64,000 bases of DNA from Hemerocallis citrina (lineage: Eukaryota; Streptophyta; Magnoliopsida; Asparagales; Asphodelaceae): the NCBI GenBank assembly GCA_017893485.1, contig CM030358.1, positions 250,808,728-250,872,727 of the forward strand, written 5' to 3'. The translations under genes were made by a program, and so were the position numbers. Shown here in pieces: positions 32,317 through 44,107 of this stretch (positions within the stretch are counted from its first letter, which is position 1; the number at the start of each line of letters is the position of its first letter). Below the pieces are notes generated by a model that was not told the DNA's origin, did not search any database, and saw nothing but the letters and a program-made list of their open reading frames with translations.

Positions 32317-35300
32317 TGATTACAATCTCATGGAATATTAGGGGACTGCATTGTCCCGACAAGCAAAGATCGATCTTCAATTGATTGCTTCTTCTCACTG
32401 CGATCACATCTCCATCCAAGAATCCAAACTAGAATCCCCGTCTCCCTCGATTCTTAGGTCTATCGGAGGTTCCATCATCTCAAAATGGATCTCCCTTGAC
32501 GCTACAGGATCTAGGGGTGGCATTCTGTTTGGTTTCAAAGAGTCTATTTTCTCATTGGTTTCGATTAAACGTCTTAATTACTTCCTAATTGTTCAACTCC
32601 ATTGGCTACCTCTTAACACCAATCTCACGGTTATTTTTGTGTATGGTCCGTCCTCTTCCGAAGGTAGGCCATTGTTTTGGTTCGAATTTCAATCGCTCCT
32701 CTCCTTTTCTAATGACCTGTGTATTTTTTGTGGCGACTTTAACGCTACGAGATTTGCCTCTGATAGATCTAGCCCCTCTTCGATAGGCAATCAGTGGTTC
32801 AACGATTGCATCCGTTCATTACAATTGACTGACATTCCATTGTCGGGTAGATCATTTACGTGGTCGAACCTTCGACATCATCCTTCGATGGCAAAGCTCG
32901 ATCGATTCTTGGTATCCAATAAATGGATCGACCGTTTTCACAACTCTTTTGCTCTTGCTCTACCTAATCCGTCATCAGACCATGTTCCTATCGCGCTTCA
33001 TTCCGATTTTAATTTCCAGCGCCAACATCGTTTCAGGTTTGAAAAATTCTAGTTGGAGGATCAGGTATTTGTCAATCTCGTTACCAAATGCCTTTCGGCG
33101 ATTTCAGGATCTTCCGGTTTGGGATCCATTCTTATCAAACTTCACGCGAATTCGGATGCAAGATCTGGCGCAACGAAAGGCAATTTAACACTAATTTCCT
33201 GAAAAAGTTTCTCCTCTCCACCATTGAATCAATAGATAAAATGGAGGAGGGGGGGCCGATCTCTAGTGAGCTTTTCAATGAACGTCGTTCTTGCAAACGA
33301 GAGTTCTCGGAGATTCTCCGCCAAGACCACTTGAAATGGGCTCAAAGAGCCAAATTTCGGTGGCTCAAAGAAGGTGATTGCAATACTGCTTTTTTCCACA
33401 ATTTTGCCTCTCACAGACAGAGGTGTAACCACATCTCATCGATCGTCCAAGATGGGGTTGAGGTTTCTTCCACCAAGGACATTCACCAATCTTTTCTTCT
33501 ATTCTATAAAAATCTCCTTGGCTCTTCCAAACCTAGAGCCTTGAGCCTAGATTGGAACCAATTGTACGGAGTGAATCCGATTGATCTCTCTGCCCTAGAG
33601 GTTCCATTCTCTTTGGACGAGATCAAAGCCGCGGTTTTCGCTTTAAAGAGCGACGCGGCGCCGGGTCCGGACGGATTCCCCGCTTTCTTCTTTCAAAAGT
33701 TTTGGAATTGGTTGAAGGATGATCTTGTACAGATGTTCGCTGATCTTCATAGGGGCGCGTTTTCTTTCGATCGCATCAACTACGCGCACATAGTTCTCAT
33801 TCCTAAAATTTTAGGTGCAAACTCCGTGGCGTGCTTTAGGCCGATTAGTCTTATCAATACCACGTTCAAAATTATCATGAAAGTTCTCTCTGCGAGGCTT
33901 GGAGAGGTTATTCCTCCCCTCATCGATCCGGCTCAATCTGGTTTCATCAAGGATCGTTTTATCCTTAATGGCGTGGCCTTGGCCCAGGAAATCATATCCT
34001 ATTGTCATCATTCCAAATCTGAGGGTATTCTTCTCAAACTTGATTTTCAGAAAGCTTACGATAACGTTGGTTGGGAGTTCCTTTTCGATATCCTTATTCA
34101 TAGGGGTTTTGGACCCAAATGGATTGCTTAGATTAAATCCAGTCTATTTGCGGGTACTTCTTCAATTATTGTGAATGGTACGGAGGGTCACAAATTCAAA
34201 ATCAAATGCGGTCTCAGGCAAGGTGATCCTCTGTCTTCCCTTCTCTTCTCGCTAGTTGCTGACGTATTCAGTAAGCTTCTCCGCAATGCTTGGGAAGCCC
34301 AGGTCATTGAAGGCCTGGGAGATTCTCGTTATTTCAATGGTGTTCTAAACCTCCAGTACGCCGATGACACCATCATTTTGGCTAAGCCTAATCTCCATAC
34401 TCTCAGGAATCTAAAACTCCTGCTCTATTGTTTTGAGCTAGCTTCTGGCCTATCTATCAATTTCCATAAATCGTCTGTTATTTGGCTGGGAGGGTCGCCT
34501 AACAGGCAGGATGAAATTTCCGAATTTTTTAACTGCCCGGTTGCTTCTTTCCCCATAACATATCTAGGTATCCCTTTGAGGTGGGGGAAACTTCATAGAT
34601 CGGATTGGGCTCCCATGATTGATAAAGTTGAATCCAGGCTATCGGGGTGGTCCGGGAGACTGCTATCCCGTGGAGGTAGACTGATTTTGCTTAATTCGGT
34701 TCTATCCTCGATTCCACTCTATATGATGTCTTTCTATTTCATTCCTTCTTGGGTCATCAAAAGAATTGATCAGATCAGAAGTAATTTCCTCTGGTCCGGA
34801 TCAGCCCTCTACAAACCCGGATCGCATTTGTGTAACTGGAATCTCATTTGCTCGTCGAAAATTTCTGGTGGTCTGGGGGTTTTGGACCTGAGGCACCAAA
34901 ATATGGCATTACTGGGCAAATGGCTTTGGAGATTCCTCAAATTTGAGGATCTCCCTTGGATCAAATGTATCAAAGCCAGATACTTCGCGTCCAATGATTG
35001 GTGGAGCTTTCCGGAGCACCCCCATTGGCAAGCATCGCCGTTCTGGAAGGGGGTTTGGAAAGTAGCAGCTCCTTTTCTCGTTGGCTTAACCCACGGCTGT
35101 GCCGACGGGTCTATGACCAGATTCTGGACAGATATCTGGATTAGTAACTCCTCTTTAGCTTCGGCTTTTCCAGCTATCTTCCGGCTAGCTGTCAACCCCA
35201 TGGCATTGGTATCTGATTACTAATCCTATAATGAATCCATTCGGGTATGGTCGATTCCTCTCTCCGATAATCTCCCAATCCACCTAACTCCCGTCTTTGA

Positions 35301-35949
35301 TAATCTTATTGACACTATCAACAATGTGGTTTGGATTGACAAAGAAGATTTCTTCTGGCGATGGAATTCTTCTAGGATCTTCTCGGTTCGTTCTTTTTAT
35401 CACTTTCTTAATTTCAGAGGTACTTTATCGCCATTCTACGACCTGGTTTGGAAATCTTGTGCACCATTAAGGGTGAAAATCCTTGTGTGGTTAGCACTCA
35501 ACAATAAACTGCTTACTGTTGAAATTCTTAATAAGAGGAATCTAGCTTGGGGGCAATTATGTCCCCTGTGCGCATCTTCCTCTGAGAATGTCAATCACCT
35601 TTTTGTAGAATGCGATTTCTCTCGATCACTCTGGAAAATACCCGTTCTAGCCTAGGAAATGTCAGACCTCCCGGTCAACCTGGTCGACTGCTGGACGAAG
35701 CGTCCTCCTTCCTTAGCACTTCACAAATCGTAGTTCCTTTCCTTCCAGATAATTATTTGGATAATCTGGAGGGAAATGAATCACAGATTGTTCCGACAAA
35801 ATCTCTCCTCCCCTCGTATGTTATCAGACGAATTTTTGTTTTTATTCAAATTTTGGTCGTCTACTCTTAATGTAAAATCTAGAGACGCTCTTAAATACGA
35901 GAGATTAGAAAAAGCTACCCATTGTCTTATTAGCCTCAATGCTTTTTAA
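32316..35949 (+). pseudogene. LINE A ORF2: endonuclease, RT, zf-RVT
   Basis: From the ATG at 32316 (MITISWNIRGLHC, the usual start of the AP-type endonuclease), a frameshift near 32345 leads into the endonuclease (CGDFNATRF, SGRSFTWSN, SSDHVPIAL). A second shift near 33148 leads into the RT frame. This has PGPDGFPAFFFQKFW, LIPKILGAN, RPISLINTTFKI, LKLDFQKAYD, LRQGDPLS and the catalytic QYADDTI (about 34352-34372). A zf-RVT domain follows (CPLCASSSENVNHLFVECD, 35560-35625). Internal stops at about 33050, 34129, 35221 and 35655 each correspond to Trp or Gln in LINE B or in the family. The last frame ends in LISLNAF at 35949, giving about 1200 codons, near the family length. It would nick DNA and prime reverse transcription on target 3' ends; here it is dead. 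Confidence 0.93.
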
Positions 35950-37109
35950 CACTCTCTGTACCTCTTTGATGGATCTTTGCATGTTCTTATTATATTTTCA
36001 TTTCCCCTATCATTTCTCTGATGGTTTCTAGATTTTTATTCCCTTCTAGCTCTATTTGTTGTTATCGACTATTTTAACTCTCTGTTCCTGGGTGTTTGTG
36101 TATGCAGGATTAAAGGGTAGGTCTTCCTACTCTTATAATACTTTTTGGCAGCAGTTTTATACTGCTTTTGATCATGATCACCTCTGGAGCTTTTTGGCAA
36201 GTTACCCGGTTCTCCTATGTGTTTTGGCTTAAACTGTCTCCTACTCCCGTTACCTCTTCAGCTCTTTCAGGTTACTTGCAGGGCTTTTCTTCGGATCGTT
36301 CTCATCGCAGCTTTAACTTGATCTCTTTTGTGCAGCTCTCTATTTTATACTCCCAGACTTTAGTTTTATTGTGTATATGTTCAGATCTGGTCTTGTGTGT
36401 TGCTGACCATGGGTGTATCTGTGGTCTGTTTACTTTGGTATGGGTGTTTTGTGGCTGGATGTTACCTTTCGAGGTTGATAATATATTTATGCTATGTTCT
36501 CTTTATGCATGTTTATCACATTATCAGTCTATTACCTGATAGTATTGACGAGTCTTCCTGTCTCTGCTCTGTGTGATCGTTCTCGGTTGTGCCTTTTTTC
36601 TGGCTATCTGTTTCGTTTTTTCCCTTTTTGTAGCAGGGTGATTTGGAGTTTCTTGTTTTCAATGCTTGAGCATTGTTTATTGCTATATATGGAAGGATTT
36701 GGTCTCCTGATAGGAGGCTCCTATCGCGCCGTTCTCCAGTTTGGATAGCGGGATCGTCCAGTTTGTTCAGGGTTTGTTCCCGACGAGTTTGCTTCGCTTC
36801 TTGCCGTTCCGCACCGTTGTCGTGCTGCTATCTGCCTTCAGTGTGAGGAGGTTCGTCATTGGAGGCTTCCACCTGCTCCCCGACCCTTACCAAATTGTGC
36901 TGGCTGTCTTCAGCGAATGGCTAGTTCTCATCCTTCATTTGTATTATTGTTTCTGTTTATTGCTTTGAGTCTGTTCTGATGTATCTTGTTGGTGTGTATA
37001 GTTTGTTCTGTTGGGTGGTTTTGTTTTACATCTTGTAAGACCCTCTTATTGTAATATTGATATTATTAATGCATGGCTGGAGTCTATTGACTCTATCCGT
37101 TTCATCAAA
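35950..37109 (+). other. LINE A 3'UTR
   Basis: About 1.16 kb of T-rich sequence lies between the ORF2 stop and the 3' terminus. Short ORFs here are not conserved in LINE B. The final 40 bases align with the LINE B end. Confidence 0.7.
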
Positions 37110-37127
37110 AAAGATATCATACAAAAT

Positions 37128-37427
37128 TAAATACAAATCGGGTCATAAGTCAAATTATTTTCAGAACTGGATCATTTCAACAAATATTTTTAAAAACAGG
37201 GTTCAAAGAGATAATTGGTTCGTGGATAGGCAGAGAAGAGTACTAGAAGGAAGATAAATATTGGATAAATAATTGAGGAAACGGGAGGAGTTCGATGTTT
37301 AGTTAGTATATTATTTTGTTGACATTTTTTTTTGTTGACATCGTTGTCCATAATGTCTGCCACTTTTGCGCTTGTGTTTTTTTTTTCTTGAAATAAATTC
37401 TTAGGCATGTGTTACCCTAGGATAGTA
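37128..37427. other. Sequence right of LINE A, likely pararetrovirus remnant
   Basis: This should continue from 30522, interrupted by LINE A. One plus frame reads KSGHKSNYFQNW and then QRDNWFVDRQRRV before a stop at about 37257. I recognise no domain. The rest, to the Mutator-like element, is AT-rich. Confidence 0.35.
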
Positions 37428-37436
37428 GGATTTACC

Positions 37437-38847
37437 GATTTTTTCCCCAAAATGACCTACTTTTTGAAAATTTTTCCAAACTGACCTACTTTCTTTAAAA
37501 ATTTCAAAACTAATCTATCAACTTTTTCAAAAAAACGAGTTTGGTTAAAATCCCATCAATTTTTGAGACAGCGAGTGTAAGGTTTGGATTTTTTTGATTT
37601 CTCCCTGACCAAGACGAATGTCGTTTGGGGATTTTAGATACCCCAGACTCGTTTTTTTTCCTCTCCTTATCTTCATTCTTACTCTTTCTTATCTCCATTC
37701 TTGACTATGTTCGAAATGACACTTTATTTGAATTATTTCAAAATACTACCATTCACAACGACCTATTAGATGATGATGAAGAAGAGGAAGAAACGGACGA
37801 TAAAGTTGATGAGAGTGTAGAAAATGATGATGGGAACACAAATGAGAGTAGGACTAATGAAGTGAGAGTTACTGATAGTCATGCCAATGTTAACGCTCAT
37901 GTTACCGAGAAAATATCACAATGTGCTAGAGTACATCAAGTTCTCAGAAAGCGACTGTTGAGCTAAGAAATTTCCAGAGGCCAGTTAGGCTCTGAAAATA
38001 TTTCAACTCCAAACTCGCTTTCTGAGAAAGCGAGGATAATTAAACAAGACTCGCTTTCTTGGGTCTGCTGAGAAATACCATATACAGACTCTAAACTCGC
38101 TTTCTCAGAAAGCGATGAGGTTAATACCAGACTCGCTTTCTAAAAAAGCGAGTTTAGTACGAAAAATTTCCAATCGAAACTAAAACTGCAGTCTTCCCTG
38201 TATACAACAACTCGACTGCACTTCACCAATTCACCAATTCACATCAATTTACATCAACTTCAACATCCTATCAAATTTGTCAACTGCACTTCATCAATTC
38301 AACAATTTCCAACATATACACCTCAACCATTTCTAATCTATCAAAACTCCAAACATTTTGTAATTGATCAATAATTTCACATTAAACATCAACACACAAA
38401 AAAAACATCAAAACCAACCAAAACAATCACACTCACTCGCCCCATACTCAATAACATTGCTTTATACATTCAAAATTTTAAAATGTTCACAAATCCACTT
38501 CCTTCACAAAATGGGTTAGGGTTTTGTAGAAGAGGAAGAGAGAGATAGAGAGTTGAAAGAGAGATTGAGGTCAAAACAGCAAGCCTGAGGTATTAAAAAC
38601 TTCCAAACGACACTCGCTGTCTTAAAAAGCGAGTTTGGAAAAAACTCACTCGCTTTTTGAGACAGAGAGTTTTGGTCATGGAGAAATCAAAAAAATTCAA
38701 ACCTCACACTCGCTGTATCAAAAAAGCGATGAGATTTTAACCAAACTTGCTTTTTGAGACAACGAGTAGGTCAGTTTGGAAATTTTAAAAAAATTAGGTC
38801 AGTTTGGACAAAAACTTTTAAAAAGAGGGTTATTTGGGGGAAAAAAC
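37437..38847. mobile_element. Non-autonomous Mutator-like element, 9-bp TSD
   Basis: A 1411-bp element is bordered by a perfect 9-bp repeat GGATTTACC (37428-37436 and 38848-38856), the duplication length typical of Mutator-like elements. Its ends are inverted repeats of 200 or more bases. The left start GATTTTTTCCCCAAAA corresponds to the complement of the right end, GTTTTTTCCCCCAAAT. Both arms carry TCCAAACTGACCTA and GTTTGGTTAAAATC blocks. The interior has a 113-codon ORF (37625-37966) with an acidic stretch (DDDEEEEETDD) but no transposase domain. Many copies of a CTCGCTTTCT/AGAAAGCGAG palindrome occur across the element. Confidence 0.9.
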
Positions 38848-38856
38848 GGATTTACC

Positions 38857-39136
38857 TTTATTTTCGACCTTTCGTAATGGAATTTAGGTACGTACCTATT
38901 ATATCATCATATGCCATGTTGAAAAAAGTACCGAACTTTCATGCTAGATCTGAAAAAATCTCCCACTTAACGAACTTTTTCATTAATAAAAACCTTCTAA
39001 ACTCTTTTTTTGAAAACCTTCCCTCAAAATGTATAATACAGATATTCTTTTAGCGTCAATAAAAATTCAAGTGTGTTCTTTTATTACAAGAGTTCAAGGG
39101 TTTTTTATTTTATTTTTTTATTTTTTTTATTGAGTT
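38857..39136. other. Unassigned spacer, T-rich
   Basis: Sequence between the Mutator-like element and LINE B. Bases 39080-39130 are T-rich, and a partial repeat of the LINE B target motif (TTCAAGTGTGTTCTTTTATTA) lies at 39066-39086. No gene is visible. Confidence 0.5.
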
Positions 39137-39160
39137 CAAGGGTGTTCTTTTTTTTTTTTT

Positions 39161-40459
39161 CATAACAAGAATAGAGTCTTAAAACTCCAGCACAAAATTG
39201 AATTAAAAATAGAATAGTATAATAATACAAAGGAAAGCAATTTTACAAGAAGTAAAATTGACGGCCGAGGCCACCGACATCCAATAAATACAGGAAAACA
39301 AAATGGAACGAAGAGCAGCAATTAAGATAATTGGAACTATAATACAACACAGCAGACAAACACAAAACCTGAATCAGCAGCAAGCCAAGCCGACAAAACA
39401 CTAGGACGGCTGCCGAAATCCAAGCAGGAGGAGACGACAACCAGAAGAAAGACTCGTGGGCCGAAAGAGCGTCGAACCACCTGGACAAGACTGCCATCGC
39501 AGCAAGGAGGCTGCACTTAGTTGCGGCCGCTAAAGCACCACAACGCATCATGTCTTATCATGTCCAAAAGAGGGGAGCAAAAAAGCACCAAATTCCAATC
39601 ACTAGTCTGAAGAGAGTATGAGGCTACAAAAGAACTCAGGTAACACGACAGCTCCACACCAAGGGGAAAGACAAGATGAAGACCATAGAAAACCAACATC
39701 CTGAACAGAGTGAGAGAAGTTCAAAGGCCCTCTCCACCAGCCACAAAAACCACAACAGAACAAGTGAAGATCGATGCCCTCATGACCCAGAATAATGAGT
39801 CAAACACAACCCCAACCAACCGGATCTGTACCGGTGACACCAAAGAAAGAGAGAAGGCCACGAATCGCCAATAGCGATAAACCAAACTAAAATCATACCA
39901 AATAAAGTCGCAGAAAAAAATTGTCCACAAGGACAAAGCCATCATAGTGCAAGACCAATCAAAAAGAGCCAAACAAAACCAGTACAGATCCACCACCACT
40001 CCCATACTCAACCCGAGCTCCGGTGAGAACTCCACTGCGTGGAGCGCCAGTAGCTAGACTAACCAAGCCGGATAAACCGACAGCAAACAACCAAAAAGAG
40101 ACATGTAATAAGCAGAGAAAAGAAAAGATAAACAGGGCCCAAGTATAGATTTTAGTACAGAACCAAGTTAATAACATTAGAGATAAACTGAACATAGCTA
40201 TAACAGCTACACATTCAAAACAATACCATCCAAAATACCAAAAGCCCAGACACTGGGTGGTAGCAGTTATCTGGTGCTCAGCCAGCATCTAAGAACGAGC
40301 ACCACAAAAACAGAGAACAAGGCGATATAGGCTCCATGAGGATCAAGTCTGCAAAGCCACAGAAGTAGAATACTTTAAAGTTATAACCGAAAAAAAGAAT
40401 AACAACTGCATTGCCACGTGAAAAGAAGAACTAAAAAGATAACACCGAACAACATAAAC
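39161..40459 (-). other. LINE B 3'UTR
   Basis: About 1.3 kb lies between the ORF2 stop and the poly(A) run. It ends GACTCTATTCTTGTTATG before the A tract, aligning with GACTCTATCCGTTTCATC in LINE A. ORFs inside have no domain. Confidence 0.7.
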
Positions 40460-43400
40460 TCAAGTAAAAGTCAAATGAGAGGTGCGATAGAAATGTGCCG
40501 CCTCTTCAAGGCGAAATAATCTCATCGCCTCCACTTTATCAGTAGATAAGGTGGAGGTCCAATGTTTAGTAAAGAAAATGAACTCATCAATAATAGTGAC
40601 AGCAGGTCTAAATTTTTGAGAAAAGACATGGTTGTTTCTTTCCGTCCAAATAACCCAGATGATAGCAATGATGGAGAGCATCCAAGAGGAATGTGATTCT
40701 TTCTTAACTAGATAAGGAATCCAGTAGGAGGAAAAGGTGGTGGGAAAGATCTCGCTTGCCAGTCATCCACACAAATAGACCACAGCGGTTGAGTATAAGG
40801 ACAATGGAGAAAAAGATGATCAACATTTTCTTGATCAGCGAGGCATAAGGCACATAATTGGCCCTAAGCTAGATTCATTTTGTTGAGGTTCTCCATAGTA
40901 AGAAGTTTGTTGTTAAGAGTGAGCCAAGTGAGGATCTTGGACTTCAACGGGGCGCAACTACCCCAGATGTACATCGCAAAAGGGGAATTGACACCTCCAT
41001 GATTAAGGAAGTTATAAAAAGATTTAACCGAGAAAGAGCCAGAGTTGGTCCACCACCAGCTAAAGTCATCCTTAGGATGCCAGGAATAATTGTTTAAACA
41101 AGAGAACAATTGGTCTAACTGAGTCCCCAAAGAGGGAAAGGGATCGTTAACGAAAGGGATATGCCAATCCCTATGGTTATCGTTCATGAAGAGATACTCC
41201 TGAACAGTGGCGGAGGGATTGCTCGGCCAGCAAGATGAGGGTAGGGAAGGAGGACACAAGATTAATATTCCCAATCCAGAGGTCAGTCTGGAACCTAGTT
41301 TTAGACCCAGCCGCACAGACATGGGAGATGCTACAACGAAAAGGATCAATCACTTTCTAGACTCCTTTCCAAAATGGGGAGGCCTTGTGAGAGACGGACG
41401 GATGAAAGTCCAAAACCTTACGTCTAGTATAACATTTACAAGAAATAAGACGCGCCCAGGGGAGGTGATCTTCTTTAAGCATTCTCCAAAGCCACTTACC
41501 CAGCAGAGCTAGGTTCTGATTTCTGAGGTTAATGACCCCCAGACCTCCAGCTGCTTTGGAAGTACAGACAATCTTCCAATTGCAAAGATGCGTGCCAGCT
41601 CTATAAGTATCAGCACCCGACCAGAAGAAATTCCTTCGAATATGATCAAATCTTCTTGATGACCCAGGAAGGGATGCAGAAAAAAGACATCATATAAAAG
41701 GGAATAAAAGACAAAACCGAGTTAACTAGCGTTATCCTCCCTCCTCTAGAAAGAAGTTTACCAGACCATGTGTTAAGCTTGGATTTGATTTTTTCAATCA
41801 TCAGAACCAATCCGATTTGTGTAACTTGCCCCATCTCAGGGGAATGCCCAGATACTGGACTGGAAAAGAAGTGGAAGCACAGTTGAAGAATTGGGCAATC
41901 TCGAATTGGCGATTGTTAGAGCCTCCAAGACAAAGAACCGACGATTTCTGGAAGTTAATGGATAACCTCGATGCATTTTCAAAGATGCAGAGGAGGAGTT
42001 TGAGGTTCCGAAGGGTACACCCGTTGGGTTTAGAAAAAATAATGGTATCATCAGCATATTGTAAATTCAAGATGTCCCAGAAGTAGTGGGAACCTCCAAG
42101 TCCTTCAATGACCTTGGCGTCCCAAGCATTATGAAGCAACTTGCTGAATACATCAGCCACCAGAGTGAACAGCAGAAAGGAGATGGGATCACCCTGACGA
42201 AGACCACATAAACACTTGAATTTGCCTTCCGAACCATTAATAAGAATGGACGAAGTTCCAGCGAAAAGACTGGATTTAATCCAGACGATCCATCTCGGAC
42301 CAAAACCACGATGCAAGAGAATATCAAGAAGAAAATCCCAACTGACTTTATCGTAGGCTTTTTCGAAATCTAATTTTAACATAATACCGTCGGTGTTGGA
42401 TCTGTGGCATTCAGAGATAATTTCCTGGGCCGAAACCACACTATCAAGAATGAAACGGTTTTTAATGAATCCTGTTTGAGCAGGATCGATAAGGGGAGGT
42501 ATGGCTAAACTGAGGTGGTTAGCGAGAACTTTCATAATGATCTTGAAGGAAGTGTTGAGAAGACTAATAGGGAAAAATTTAGAGACTGAATTAGCACCCA
42601 ATATTTTAGGTATGAGAACAATGTGGGCATAGTTCATGTGATCAAAGGAGAAAGAGCCTTGGTGGAGGTCCGAGAACATATCAAGGATATCATCTTTAAG
42701 GAACTCCCAGAAACGTTGGAAGAAGAAAGCCGGAAAGCCATCAGGACCAGAAGCCGAGTCACTTTTGAGGGAAAACACTGCGTCTTTGATTTCCTCCATG
42801 GAGAACGGATCATCTAGACTAGAAAGATCGTGATTGTCCTGATTATAAAGTTGATCCAGTCTAGATGAATAGCAGTGTGTTTAGAAGTGCCCAAAAGATT
42901 TTTATAGAACTGAAGGAAGGAAGCATGGAACCCAGTGTCAGAATTGAGCTCGATACCATTATCAACAATGGAAGAAATGTGATTGCAACGCTGACGATGA
43001 GAGGCAAAATTATGAAAAAAAGGCAGTGTTGGCATCGCCCTCCATAAGCCAACGAGTCTTAGCTCTCTGAGCCCATTTGATGTGATCGTTTTGGAGAATG
43101 GCAGCAAAATCTCGCTTATAAGAACTCCGTTCGAAACGAAGGGCTTCCGAGATGGGACCAATCTCTTCGAGCTTATCAATGGATTCAATAGAGTTGAGGA
43201 GGAATTCTTTAAGAGCATTGGCATTTGCAAATCGCTCTTTACGCCAAATTTTGCAACCGAATTTGATAGCATGAAGTTTAAGCAGAATACGATCAAGTCC
43301 GTGAGAACCCGTGATGGAAGAGAGGCATTCAGACACCAGATTTACAAAAACTTGGTCATGCAGCCAGAATTTTTCAAAACGGAACTTGAATGGTTTAGGG

Positions 43401-44107
43401 AAATTAAAGTTAGAATTCAAAGCGATAGGTACATGGTCAGATGAGGGATTAGGCAGGGCATAGGTGAAGGAGTTGTGGAATCAAGCGATCCAGTCAACAG
43501 AGACCAAAAAATGGTCTAGCTTTGCCATAGACGACGCTAAACGCATATTGGACCAAGTGAAGGATCTACCGCTAAGAGGCAGATCAATCAAATTAAGCGA
43601 GCGAATGCAGTCGTTAAAACAAGAAGAATCACCACAGTTACAATAGTTGCCGGATCTTTCATGAGAAAATCCAGTGACGTTAAAGTCGCCACAGAAAAAA
43701 CATAATCTGTTGAGATTGTTAAGAAAAGAGTCAAATTCGATCCAGAATAAGTTCCTGTGACCCGTAGTAGACGGACTGTAAACAAAAATCATGGTGAGGC
43801 AACAGTTGAATTCAACCCAATGTAGGGTAACCACGAGAAAAAAAGGTTAAGCGTCAAACAGAAATGAGGGAGAATCTGGACTCTTTAAAACTAAAAAGGA
43901 TCCCACCCCTCGAGCCCACTGCGTTAAGGGTAATCCATTTTGAAATTAAGGATCCACCAATAGAACGCAGGATCGCTGGAGGGGTAAAGTCAAGTTTAGA
44001 TTCTTGAATGGATATCAAGTCACATTGGGAAGCGGAGATAAGGTGGAATAAGGCTTGTTGTTTAGTCTCACACTGAGCCCGCAGATATTCAAAGAGATAC
44101 TAATCAT
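40460..44107 (-). pseudogene. LINE B ORF2: endonuclease, RT, zf-RVT
   Basis: From the ATG at 44105-44107 (MISISLNICGL) the endonuclease is broken by shifts and stops until CFFCGDFNVTGF and SGRSFTWSN (about 43550-43700). A linker with IRSLNLIDLPL and FRFEKFWLHDQVFVNL (about 43370) precedes the RT in a long open segment, 42799-41801: PGPDGFPAFFFQRFW, LIPKILGAN, PAQTGFIKNRF, LKLDFEKAYD, LRQGDPIS, QYADDTI (about 42055). The region 41349-40864 has WTNSGSFSVKSFYNFLNH and the start of zf-RVT, and the C-terminal IIWVIWTERNNHVF block ends at 40460. Length is about 1215 codons, as in LINE A. Several frameshifts and stops make it inactive. Confidence 0.92.

Larger units (their letters stand above)
30541..37109 (+). 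mobile_element. LINE A (plant L1-type), 5'-truncated, 18-bp TSD
   Basis: A 6569-bp LINE is flanked by a perfect 18-bp duplication AAAGATATCATACAAAAT (30523-30540 and 37110-37127). The 3' end reads CTATCCGTTTCATC plus a few A's and matches the 3' end of LINE B. It starts inside ORF1, so the 5'UTR and the zinc-knuckle N-terminus are missing, as expected of incomplete target-primed reverse transcription. It interrupts the pararetrovirus region. Confidence 0.95.

Noticed and set aside
32351..35223. LINE A as a potentially active element
   Set aside because: It has two frameshifts and several stops in ORF2 and has lost the ORF1 N-terminus.
36168..36968. Short ORFs after LINE A ORF2
   Set aside because: They lie in the 3'UTR, are T-rich and hydrophobic by composition, and are not conserved in LINE B.
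37625..37966. Acidic ORF in the Mutator-like element as a transposase
   Set aside because: It begins in the terminal inverted repeat, is only 113 codons and has no catalytic motif.
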